From Cavia porcellus (lineage: Eukaryota; Chordata; Mammalia; Rodentia; Caviidae), in NCBI RefSeq assembly GCF_034190915.1, contig NW_026947547.1, forward strand, positions 949,001 to 1,013,000: 64,000 nucleotides of DNA, in the 5' to 3' direction. A model generated the notes under the pieces. That model worked only from the letters and a program-made list of their open reading frames with translations, made no database searches and was not told the DNA's origin. The first letter of the stretch is position 1. Each line of letters opens with the position of its first letter. This document shows, in pieces, positions 24,673-34,900 of the stretch. The translations under genes were made by a program, and so were the position numbers.

Positions 24673-27600
24673 ATTAATATTATTGGGTTATGGTTATGAT
24701 TAGGTTTAGGGTTACATTTGGCTTAGGGTTAGGTTTAGGGTTAGGGTTGTGTTAGTATTAGGGATAGGGTTAGTGTTAGGGTTTGGTTAGGGTTAGGGTT
24801 AGGGTTAGGCTTAGCGTAAGGGTTAGGGTTAGGGTTAGTGTTGGGTTATGGTTAGAGTTTAGGTTTAGGGTTAGGGTTTAGGGTTGGTTTAGGGTTAGGC
24901 TTAGGCTTAGGGTTTGGTTTAGTGTTGGTTAGGGTTCGTTAGGGATAGGGTTATGGTTAGGCTTACAGTTAGGTTTAGATAAGGTTCGGGTTAGGCTTAG
25001 GGTTAGGGTTTGGTTTAGTGTTGGTTAGGGTTCGTTAGGGATAGGGTTATGGTTAGGCTTACAGTTAGGTTTAGATTAGCTTTCGGGTTAGGCTTTGGGT
25101 TAGGGTTACGGTTGGGATTAGAGTTAAGGTTGGTTCGGGTTATGGTTAGGGTTAGGTTTATGGTCATCATTATGTTTAGTTGTTAGGGTTAGGGTTAGTG
25201 TTTGGGTCAGGGTTAGGGTTAGGGTTGGGTTCGGTTTCGGGTTAGGGTTAGGTTTAGGGTTGGGATAAGTTTAGAATTAAGGTTGGGTTAGGGTTAGGGT
25301 TAGGGTTAGCGTTAAGGTTAGGGTTAACTTTTGGGTTAGGGTTAGATTAGTGTTAGGCTTAGAGTTAGGGTTAGGGTTACGTTTAGTGTTGGATAGGTGT
25401 AAGTTTAGAGTTAGGGTTAAGGTTAGTGTTAGGGTTAGGGTTAGGTGTTAGGTTAAGAGTTAAGGTTAGGGTTGGGTTAGGGTTAGGCTTAGGGTTAGGG
25501 TTTGGTTTAGTGTTGGTTAGGGTTCGTTAGGGATAGGGTTATGGTTAGGCTTACAGTTAGGTTTAGATTAGGGTTCGGGTTAGGCTTTGGGTTAGGTTTA
25601 CGGTTGGGATTAGAGTTTAGGTTGGTTCGGGTTATGGTTAAGGTTAGGTTTATGGTCATCATTATGTTTAGGTGTTAGGGTTAGGGTTAGTGTTTGGGTT
25701 AGGGTTACGGTTAGGGTTGGGTTCGGTTTCGGGTTAGGGTTAGGTTTAGGGTTGGGTTAGGTTTAGAATTAAGGTTGGGTTAGGGTTAGGGTTAGGGTTA
25801 GCATTAAGGTTAGGGTTAACTTTTGGGTTAGGGTTAGATTAGTGTTAGTCTTAGAGTTAGGGTTAGGGTTACGTTTCGTGTTGGATTAGGTGTAAGTTTA
25901 GAGTTAGGGTTAGGGTTAGGGTTAGGGTTAGGGTTAGGGTTAGGGTCAGGGTTAGCGTTAGGCTTAGAGCTAGGGTTAGGATGAGAGATAGGATTAGGTT
26001 TAGTGTTATTGTTAGGTTTAGGGTTGGGTTAGGTTTTATTGTTTAGGTTAGGGTTAGGGTTAGGCTTTGGGTTAGGGTCAGGGTTAGGGTTAGGTTTAGT
26101 GTTGGGTTAGAGTTAGGGTCAGGCTTAGGGTTAGTGTTAGGGTTAGGGTTAGGGGTTAGGGTTAGGGTTAGGGTTAGGGTTAGGGTTGAGTTAGGGTTAA
26201 CCTTAGGGTTAGTGTTAGGTTTAGTGACGGTTAGGGTTGGTTAGGGTTAGGGTTAGCATTAGGCTTAGGGTTAGGGTAAGGCTTAGGATTAGGGTTACTG
26301 TTTGGGTTAGTGTTAGGGTTAGGGTTGGTTTAGGGTAAGTGTTAGGGTTAGGTTTAAGGTTCGAGTTAGGGTTACATTTAGGGGTTAGGTTTAGGGTTAG
26401 GGTTAGGGTTGGGTTAGGGTTAGGGTCAGGGTTAGCTTTAGGCTTAGAGCTAGGGTTAGGATTAGAGATAGGATTAGGTTTAGTGTTAGTGTTAGGGTTA
26501 GGGTTGGGTTAGGTTTTATTGTTTGGGTTAGGGTTAGGGTTAGGCTTTGGGTTAGTTTCAGGGTTAAGATTAGGGTTAGCGTTGGGTTAGGGTTAGGGTC
26601 ACGGTCAGGGTTAGTGTTAGGGTTCGGGTACTCTTATCATTAGGGTTATGGTTATGGTTAGGGTTAGGGTTCATGTTGGGTTAGGTTTAGGGTTAGGGTT
26701 TGGGTTGGGTTAGGGTTGCTGTTGGGGTTGTGGTTCCGGTTGGGGTTTGGGATTGGGTTTGGCTTTAAAGTTAGGGTTAGGTTTAGGGTTAGGTTTAGGG
26801 TAGGGTTAGCATTAGGGATAGGGTTAGGGTTGCGTTAGTGTTAGGGTTAAGGATAGGTTTAGGGTTGGGTTAGTGTAGTGTTTGCGGTTGTGTTTTGGTT
26901 TCGGGTTGGCGCTCGGGTTTGGTTAGGATAAGTGCTAGGTTTAGGGTTAGGGTTAGGGTTAGGGTTAGGGTTAGGTTTGTTTAGGGTTGGTTAGGCTTAG
27001 TGCTAGGGTAGGGTTAGCATTAGGCTTAGGGTTAGGGTAAGGCTTAGGGTTAGGGTTACAGTTTGGGTTAGGGTTAGGTTTAGGGTTGTGTTAGGGTAAG
27101 TGTTAGGGTTAGTTTTAGGGTTCGGGTTAGGGTTAGGATTAGGGGTTAGGTTTAGGGTTAGGGTTAGGGTTGGTTTAGGGTAAGTTTTAGGGTTAGGGTT
27201 AGGATTAGGGTTCGGGTTAGGGTTAGGTTTAGGGGTCAGGGTTAGGGTTAGAATTAGGCTTAGAGCTAGAGTTAGGATTAGAGATAGGATTAGGTTTAGT
27301 GTTAGTGTTAGGGTTAGGGTTGGGTTAGGTTTTATTGTTTGGTTTAGGGTTAGGTTTAGGCTTTGGTTTAGGGTCAGGTTAGGGTTAGGGTTAGCGTTGG
27401 GGTAGGGTTAGGTTCAGTTTTAGGGTTAGTGTTAGGTTTAGGTTTAGGGGTTAGGGTTAGGGTTAGGGTTGGGTTAGGGTTATGTTTAGTGATGGTTAGG
27501 GTTGGTTAGTGGTAGGCTTAAAGTTAGGGTTATGGTTACATTTAGGTTTAGGTTAGGTTTAGGGTTAGGTTTAGGTTTTGGTTTAGGTTTAGATTTAGGG

Positions 27601-28710
27601 TTAGAGTTTGGGTTAGGGTAGGAATAGAGTTAAGGTTGGGTTGGGTTAGGGCTAGGGTTAAGTTTATGGTTAGTATTAGGTTTAGGTGTTAGGGTTAGTG
27701 TTAGGTTTTGGTTTAGGGTTAGGTATAGGGTTTGGTTAGGTTTAAGATTAGGGTTAGGCTTAGCATAAGGGTTAGGTTTAAGTTTAGTGTTAGAGTTAGG
27801 GTGAGGTTTTAGGGTTGGGGTTAGGGTTAGGGTTAGTGTTAGGGTTAGGGTTAGGTGTTAGGTTTAGAGTTAGGATTAGGGTTAGGTTAGTGTTAGGCTT
27901 AGGGTTAGGGCTAGGTTTAGTGTTGGTTAGGGTTCGTTAGGGATAGGGTTATGGTTAGGCTTACAGTTAGGTTTAGATTAGGGTTCAGGTTAGGCTTAGG
28001 GTTAGGATTATGGTTGGGATTAGAGTTAAGGTTGGTTCAGGTTAGGGTTAGAGTTAGGTTTATGGTCATATTAGGTTTTATGTGTTAGGGTTAGGGTTAG
28101 TGTTTGGGTTAGGGTTAGGTATAGGGTTGGCTTCGGTTTTGGGTTAGGGTTAGGGTTAGGGTTGGGTTGGGTTTAGAATTAAGGTTGGGTTTCGGTTAGG
28201 ATTAGGGATAGCGTTAAGGTTAGGGTTAACGTTTGGGTTAGGGTTAGATTAGGGTTAGGCTTAGAGTAAGGGTTAGGGTTACATTTAGTGTTGGATTAGG
28301 TGTAAGTTTAGAGTTAGTGTTATGGTTATGGTTAGTGTTAGGGTTAGGGTTTGTGTTGGAGGTTTAGGGTAAAATTTAGGGTTAGGGCTCAGGTTAGGTG
28401 TAGTGTTCGGTTTATGGTTAGGATTAGGTTAGGTTTAGGTTTAGGGTTAGGGCTAGGGTTAGGATTAGTGTTGGGTTAGATTTAGGGTTATGGTTAGCCT
28501 TGGGGTTAGTGTTAGGTAAGGGTGAAGGTTAGATTAGGATTAGGATTGGGTTAGAGTTAGGGTGAGAATTAGGGTTAGGGTTAGCGTGAGAATCAGGGTC
28601 AGGTTCAGAGTTAGGTCTAGCGTTAGAGTTAGGGTTAGGTTTAGGTTTAGGGTTAGGGTTGTGTTATGGTTTGGTTTAGAGTTAGGGTTAGGGTTAGGGT
28701 TCGGGCTAGG
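24673..28710 (+). repeat. Long A unit, 4.04 kb, second copy of the tandem pair
   Basis: Collinear with 21,198-24,390 at an offset of 3,475-3,487 bp. It shares private marks, including the one-base loss in tagataaggttc and doubled tcatcatta segments at 25,164 and 25,656. In about 800 bp compared by eye near the start I counted 12 single-base differences (about 1.5 percent), so this is one of the youngest duplications here. Unlike the first copy it keeps its right end (aggaatagag near 27,619, cttcggttttgg near 28,132, ggctcagg near 28,385). Confidence 0.82.
25904..25945 (+). repeat. Perfect (TTAGGG)7 run
   Basis: Seven uninterrupted hexamers, the joint longest perfect run I found. It sits where a short-unit segment ending in gtgtaagtttagag is joined to the tcagggttagcg block. 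The equivalent junction at 22,429-22,464 has six hexamers. It could form a G-quadruplex on the + strand. Confidence 0.9.
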
Positions 28711-30149
28711 ATTAATATTATTCAGTTATGGTTATGGTTAGGGTTAGGGTTACGTTTGGCTTAGGGTTAGGTTTAGGGTTAGGGTTGTGTTAGTATTAGG
28801 GATAGGGTTAGTGTTAGGGTTTGTTTAGGGATAGGGTTATGGTTAGGGTTAGGGTTAGCGTTGGGTTAGGGTTAGGGTCAGCGTTAGGGTTAGTATTAGG
28901 GTTAGGGTTAGAGGTTAGTGTTAGTGTTAGGTTTAGGGTTGAGTTAGGGTTAACCTTAGGGTTAGGGTTAGGTTTAGTGATGGTTAGGGTTGGTTAGGTT
29001 TATGGTTAGCATTAGGCTTAGGGTTAGGGTAAGGCTTAGGGTTAGGGTTACGGTTTGGGTTAGTGTTATGGTTAGGGTTGGTTTAGGGTAAGGGTTAGGG
29101 TTAGGGTTAGGTTTAGGGTTAGGGTTAGGGTCAGGGTTAGCGTTAGGCTTAGAGCTAGGGTTAGGATGAGATATATGATTAGGTTTAGTGTTATTGTTAG
29201 GTTTAGGGTTGGGTTAGGTTTTATTGTTTAGGTTAGGGTTAGGATTAGGCTTTGGTTTAGGGTTAGGTTTAGTTTTGGTTAGGGTTCGTTAGGGATATGG
29301 TTAGGGTTAGCGTTACGGTTAGGTTTAGATTAGGGTTCGGGTTAGGCTTAGAGTTAGTGTTTGGGTTGGATTAGAGTTAAGGTTGGTTTGGGTTAAGGTT
29401 AGAGTTAGGTTTATGGTCAGCATTAGGTTTAGGTGTTAGGGTTAGGGTTAGTGTTTGGGTTAGGTTTAGGTATAGGGTTGGGTTCGGTTTCGGGTTAGAG
29501 TTACGTTTAGGGTTGGGTTAGGTTTAGAATTAGGGTTGGGTTAGGGTTAGGGTTAGGATTAGGGTTAGGGTTAGCGTTAAGTTTAGGTTTAGCGTTTGGG
29601 TTAGGGTTAAATTAGGGTTAGGCTTAGAGTTAGGGTTAGGGTTACGTTTAGTGTTCGGTTATGTGTTGGCTTAGAGTTAGTGTTAGGGTTAGGGTTAGTT
29701 CAAGTTTAGGGTTAGAGTTAGCGTTAGGCTTGAGTGGGTGTAAGGGTTAGGGTTAGGGTTTGAGGGTTAGGGTTAGTGTTGAAGGGTTAGGTTAAAATTT
29801 AGGTTTAGGGCTCGTGTTAGGTGTGGCATTGGTTTAGGGTTAGGGTTAGGTTGGTTTAGGTTTAGGGTTAGGGCTAGGGTTAGGATTAGTGTTGGGTTAG
29901 AATTAGGGTTAGGGTTAGGTTTACGGTTAGGATTAGGGTTAGGGGTTATGCTTATGGATAAGGTTAAGGTTAGTTTTGGATTAGGGTTAGGCTTAGCCTT
30001 GGGGTTAGCGTTAGGGTGAAGGTGAGGGTTAGGTTAGGGTTAGGATTGGTTTAGAGTTTGGGTGTTGATTAGGGTTAGTGTTAGGGTGAGGAACAGGGTC
30101 AGAGTCAGGGTTAGAGCTAGTGTTAGAGTTAGGGTTAGGGTTAGGTTTA

Positions 30150-30300
30150 GGGTTAGATTTATGTTTAGGATTAGGGTTGGGTTTCAGGTTAGGGTTATGT
30201 TAGGCTTTTGGTTAGATTTAAGTTTAGTGTTAATTTAGGGTTGGTTTCGGTTTGTTACGGATAGGGTTAGGCTTAGGCTTAGGTTTAGAGTTATGGTAGG
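30150..30300 (+). repeat. Isolated B-module fragment inside the A array
   Basis: This short segment reads gggtttcaggttaggg, then cttttggttagattt, then ttaatttagggttgg. That is the order found in the middle of every B module (for example 33,830-33,900 and 36,590-36,680). It shows that B sequence reached the A array before the main B/D region begins at 33,241. Confidence 0.7.
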
Positions 30301-31879
30301 GTTAGGGTTCCTGCTGGGTTAGGTTTAGGGTTAGGGTTAGGGTTGGGTTAGGGTTCCTGTTGGGGTTGTGGTTCAGGTTGGGGTTGGGGTTGGGTTTGGG
30401 TTTAATGTTAGGGTTAGGTTTAGGGTTAGGTTTAGTGTTAGGGTTAGGGATAGGGTTAGGGTTGGTTTAGTGTTAGGGTTAGGGATAGGTTTAGCGTTGG
30501 GTTAGCGTAGGTTTTGCAGTTGTGTTTCGGTTTGGGGTTGGCGTTGGGGTTTGGGTTAGGGTAAGTGCTAGGGTTAGAGTTAGGGTTAGGGTTAGGGTTA
30601 GGTTTGGTTAGGGTTGGTTAGGCTTAGTGTTAGGGTTAGGGTTAGCATTAGGCTTAGGTTTAGGGTAAGACTTAGGGCTAGGGTTACGGTTTGGGTTAGT
30701 GTTAGTGTTAGGGTGCGGTTAGGGTAAGTGTTAGGGTTAGGGTTAGGGTTAGGGTTAGGGTTGGGTTAGCGTTATGTTAGGGTCAGGGTTAGCGTTAGGC
30801 TTAGAGCTATGTTTAGGATTAGAGATAGGATTAGGTTTACTGTTAGTGTTAGGGTTAGGGTTGGGTTAGGTTTTATTGTTTGGTTTAGGGTTAGGGTTAC
30901 TCTTTGTGTTAGGGTCAGGGTTAGGGTTAGGGTTAGCGTTGGGTTAGGGTTAGGGTCAGGGTTAGGGTTAGTGTTAGGTTTAGGGTTCGGGTTTAGGGTT
31001 AGGGTTAGGGTTGGGTTAGGGTTAGCCTTAGGGTTAGGGTTATGTTTAGTGATGTTTAGGGTTGGTTAGAGGTAGGCTTAAGGTTAGCGTTACGGTTACA
31101 TTTCGGTTTAGGTTAGTGTTAGGTTTAGGTTGAGGTTTAGGTTTAGGTTTAGTTTTAGGGTTAGAGTTTGTGTTAGGGCAGGAATAGAGATAAGGTTGGG
31201 TTTGTTTCGGGATAGGGTTAAGTTTATGTTTAGCTTTAGATTTAGGTGTTAGGGTTAGTGTTAGGGTTTGGGTTAGGGTTAGGTATAGGTTTGCGTTAGG
31301 TTTATGGTTAGGGTTAGGCTTAGCATAAGGGTTCGGTTTAGGTTTAGGTTTAGAGTTAGTGTGAGGATTTAGGGTTGGGCTTAGGGTTAGGGTTAGTGTT
31401 AGCATTAGGGTTAGGTGTTAGGTTTAGAGTTAGGGTTAATGTTACTTTTAGTGTTGGATAGGTTGTAAGTTTAGAGTTAGTGTTACGGTTATGGTTAGGG
31501 TTAGTTTAAGGTTAGGGTTAGAGTTGGGGTTAGACTTTGGGTGGGGCAAGGGTTAGGCTTAGGGTTAGGGCTAGGGTGAAGTTTAGGCTTAGGGTTTGAG
31601 GGTTAGGGTTAGTGTTGGATGTTTAGGGTAAAATTTAGGGTTAGGGCTCAGGTTAGGTGTATTGTTCGGTTTAGCGTTATGGTTAGGTTAGGTTTAGGTT
31701 TAGGGTTAGGGCTAGGATTAGGATTAGTGTTTGGTTAGAGTTAGGGTTAGGGTTAGCCTTGGGGTTAGTGTTAGGGTGAGGGTGAGGGTTAGGTTAGAGT
31801 TAGGATTGGGTTAGAGTTAGGGTGAGAATTATGGTTAGAGTTAGGGTGCGAATCAGGGTCAGGTTCAGGGTTAGGGCTA

Positions 31880-32010
31880 GTGTTAGAGTTAGGGTTAGGT
31901 TTAGGTTTAGGGTTATGGTTGAGTTAGGTTTAGGGTTAGGGTTAGTGTTAGAGTTAGGGTTAGGTTTAGGTTTAGGGTTATGGTTGAGTTAGGTTTAGAT
32001 TTCGAGTTAG
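31880..32010 (+). repeat. 65 bp direct tandem duplication
   Basis: Two adjacent copies start with tgttagagttagggttagg at 31,881 and 31,946. Each continues to ggttatggttgagttagg. Other A units carry this stretch once, just before the AT-rich landmark. Confidence 0.85.
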
Positions 32011-32035
32011 GGTTAGGGTTAGGGTTTGGGCTAGG

Positions 32036-33240
32036 ATTAGTATTATTGGGTTATGGTTATGGTTAGGTTTAGGGTTACATTTGGCTTAGGGTTAGGTTTA
32101 GGGTTAGGGTTGTGTTAGTATTAGGGATAGGGTTAGTGTTAGGGTTTGGTTAGGGTTAGGGTTAGGGTTAGGCTTAGCGTAAGGGTTAGGGTTAGGGTTA
32201 GTGTTGGGTTATGGTTAGAGTTTAGGTTTAGGGTTAGGGTTTAGGTTTGGTTTAAGGTTAGGCTTAGGGTTATGGTTAGGTTTAGTTTTGGTTAGGGTTC
32301 CTTATGGATAAGGTTAGGGTTAGGGTTACGGTTAGGTTTAGATTAGGGTTCGGGTTAGGCTTAGGGTTAGCGTTAGGGTTGGCATTAGAGCTAAGGTTGG
32401 TTTGGCTTAAGGTTAGAGTTAGGTTTATGGTCAGCATTAGGATTAGGTGTTAGGGTTAGGGTTAGTGTTTGGGTTAGGTTAGGTATAGGGTTGGGTTTGG
32501 TTTCGGGTTAGAGTTAGGTTTAGGGTTGGGTTAGGTTTAGATTTAGGGTTGGGTTAGGGTTAGGGCTAGGGTTAGGGTTAGCGTTAAGGTTAGGTTTAGC
32601 GTTTGGGTTAGTGTTAGATTAGGGTTAGGCTTAGAGTTAGGGTTAGGGTTACTTTTAGAGTTCAGTTAGGTGTTGGCTTAGAGTTAGTGTTAGGGTTAGG
32701 GTTAGTTTAAGGTTAGGGTTAGAGTTGGGGTTAGGCTTGAGTGGGTGTAAGGGTTAGGGTTAGTGTTAGGGCTAGGGTTAGTGTTTGAGGGTTAGGGTTA
32801 GTGTTGGATGTTTAGGGTAAAATTTAGGGTTAGGGCTCAGGTTCGGTGTAGCGTTCGGTTTAAGGTTAGGGTTAGGTTAGGTTTAGGTTTAGGGTTATGG
32901 CTAGGGTTAGGATTAGTGTTGGGTTAGAGTTAGGAAACGGTTAGCCTTGGGGTTAGTCTTAGGGTGAGGGTGAAGGTTAGGTTAGGGTTAGGATTGGGAT
33001 AGAGCTAGGGTGAGAATTAGGGTTAGGGTTAGGGTGAGAATCAGGGTCAGGTTCAGGGTTAAGGTTAGCGTTAGAGTTAGGGTTAGGTTTAGGTTTAGGG
33101 TTGTTGTTGTGTTAGGGTTAGGTTTAGAGTTAGGATTAGGGTTAGGGTTAGGGTTCAGGCTAGGATTAATATTATTGGGTTATGGTTATGGTTAGTGTTA
33201 GGGTTACGTTTGGTTTAGGGTTAGGTTTAGTGTTAGGGTT
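32036..33240 (+). repeat. Last A' unit of the left array
   Basis: Begins at a landmark copy with one change (attagtattattggg) and follows the short-unit path to an A' segment (tcagcattagg near 32,431, gagtgggtgtaagg near 32,739). It ends at a normal AT-rich landmark at 33,165. About 75 bp later the sequence passes into module B at a gttgtgttagtgttaggg stretch that is common to A and B. Confidence 0.75.
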
Positions 33241-34164
33241 GTGTTAGTGTTAGGGATAGGGTTAGTGTTATGTTTGGGTTAGGGTTAGGGTTAGGGTTAG
33301 TGTTATTGGGTTATGGTTAGGGTTATAGTTAGGTTTATGGTTCGGTTTGGGTTCGGGTTAGGGTTGTTTTTGGTTCGGGTTTGGTTAGGGTTAGTATTAG
33401 GGTTCGGGTTTGGGTAGTGTTAGGGTTAAGGCTAGGGTTAGCGTTATGTTTGGGTTAGGTTTTGTTTTAGGTTAGGTTTAGGGTCAGGGTTAAGGTTAGG
33501 AGTAGGGTTAGAGTTAGTGTTAGGGTTAGGGTTTCATTAGTGTTAGTGCTATGGTTCGGGTTATGGTTATGGTTAGGGTTGGGGTTGGGGTTAAGGTTGT
33601 GGTTGTGGTTGGCGATAGGTTTACGGCAAGGTTTAGGGATAGGGTTAGGGTTAGGGTTTGGTTTAGATTCGGTTTGAGTTGGTTAGCGTAAGTGTTATTC
33701 TTTGGTTTATGGGTAGGTTAGGGTTAGTGTTACGGTTAGGATTAGGGTTGGGTTAGGGTTAGTGTTAGGGTTACAGTTAGGGTTAGGTTTAGGGTTAGAT
33801 TTACGTTTAGGGTTAGGGTTGGGTTTCAGGTTAGGCTTAGGGTTAGGCTTTTTGTTAGGTTTAAGTTTAGGGTTAATTTAGGGTTTTTCGGTTGGTTAGG
33901 GTTAGGGTTAGGCTTAGGCTTAGGCTTCGGTTTAGGGTTAGGTTTAGGGTTAGATTTAGGGTTAGGTTTAGTGTCAGGGTTTTGTCACGTTTAGGGTTAG
34001 GTTAGGGTTAAGTTTAGGCCTATGGTAGGGTAAAGGTGGCGTTAGGGTTATAGTAATCTTATCGTTAGTGTTATGGTTATACTTAGGGTTAGGGTTCGTG
34101 TTGTGTTAGGTTTAGGGTTAGGGTTAGGGTTGGGTTAGGGTTAGGGTTAGGGTTAGGGTTAGGG
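33241..34164 (+). repeat. Module B, copy 1
   Basis: Landmarks in order: gtgttagtgttaggg; ttattgggttatgg; ggtttcattagtg (33,531); gttgtggttgtgg with ggcgatagg near 33,600; gggtttcaggtt; ttaatttaggg; taggcctatgg near 34,016; tcttatcgttagtg near 34,057. It closes in a five-hexamer perfect run at 34,135-34,164. Unlike other copies it lacks the ttgtggttcagg tail. Confidence 0.82.
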
Positions 34165-34480
34165 TTAGCTTTAGGATTAGGGTTAGGTTTAGTTTTGCCT
34201 TAAGGTTGGGTTAGTATTAGGGTTAGATTTAAGTTTAGGGTTAGGGTTAGGGTTAGGTTAAGGTTATGGTTTGGGTTATAGTTAGGGTTAGGTTTAGGCT
34301 TGTGTTACGGTTGTTTAGGGTTAGGGTTAGGATTAATCTTTGGATTAGGGTTAAGGTTCGGTTTGTTTTAGGTTGGTTTCGGTAAGGTTTAGGGTTAGGG
34401 TTCGTGTTGGGGTAGGTTTAGGGTTAGTGTTAGGGTTACGCTTAGTGTTAGGGTAAGGGATAGTTTTAGGTCTATGGTTG
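34165..34480 (+). repeat. Truncated D module
   Basis: Matches the left part of the D modules at 37,030 and 57,360: gtttagttttgcc, ttaggttaaggttatgg, attaatcttt, gttttaggttggtttcgg, then cgtgttggggtagg and ttacgcttag. It stops near the gggatag stretch and passes into module E, so the later D landmarks (ttttaacgtt, tttagatcttgag) are missing. Confidence 0.72.
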
Positions 34481-34900
34481 TGTTAGGGTTAGGGTTATGG
34501 TTAGGGTTAGGGTTAGGTTTAGTGTTGGGTTAGGTTTATGGTTATGGTTAGGGTTAGGTTTAGGGTAAGGGTTAGGGTTAGGGTTGCGTTATTGTTAGGT
34601 TTAGGGTTAGGGTTATGTTTAGGTTTAGGTTTAGGTTTATGTTTAGGGTTGCATTAGGGATGGGGTTGGGGTTAGGATTGTGGTTTTGGTTGGGGTTAGA
34701 GTTAGGGATAGGGCAAGTGTTAGCAATAGGGTTAGCGTTAGGGTTAGATTTGGTTAGTGTTTGTTAGGTTAAGTGTTAGGGTTAGGGTTACCGGTAGGCT
34801 GAGGTTTAGGGTTAGTGTTGGTTTGGGCTAGTGCTAGGGTTATGGTTAGCATTATTTTATAGTTAGGTTTAGGGTTAGGGGTTAGGGTTAGGGTTCGATT
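34481..34900 (+). repeat. Module E, copy 1
   Basis: Marked by gttgcattagggatgggg, gttagatttggttagtg, taccggtaggctgagg (near 34,790) and agcattattttatag. The same ordered marks occur at 55,250-55,460 and 60,170-60,370. Confidence 0.78.

Larger units (their letters stand above)
28711..32035 (+). repeat. Mosaic A unit, 3.3 kb, with A' and B fragments
   Basis: The left 0.4 kb is a normal A start. At about 29,100 it jumps to a tcagggttagcg block, and at about 29,260 to an A' segment marked by tcagcattagg (29,419) and gagtgggtgtaagg. From about 30,150 to 30,300 it holds a piece of module B. It then resumes with ttgtggttcagg near 30,367, a gcagttgtgtttcgg variant near 30,518, ggcttagagctatg near 30,800 and gcaggaatagag near 31,180. 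The open frames at 30,809-31,069 (+) and 31,046-31,405 (-) are hexamer translations. Confidence 0.72.
1..33240 (+). repeat. A-family higher-order repeat array
   Basis: Variants recur in a fixed order. Landmarks of a full unit, in order, are: attaatattattggg; gttaaccttagg followed by tttagtgatgg; ggcttagagctagg; tactcttatcatta; ttgtggttcagg; gtaggaaacgag; ggtcatcatta; ggttcggtttc; gaattaagg; gttggattaggtg; gggtaaaattt; ggctcaggttagg; gagaatcag. The array holds fifteen AT-rich landmarks with spacings of about 1.05, 1.13, 1.60, 1.63, 1.99, 2.27 (several), 2.30, 2.36, 3.3, 3.40, 3.48 and 4.04 kb. The spread reflects loss or doubling of internal blocks. Individual units are listed separately. Confidence 0.9.

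Noticed and set aside
31046..31405. Longest open frame, 119 codons on the - strand
   Set aside because: It reads as Leu-Thr and Pro-Asn dipeptides from CCCTAA hexamers. It has no domain, and the + strand is also open over part of it.
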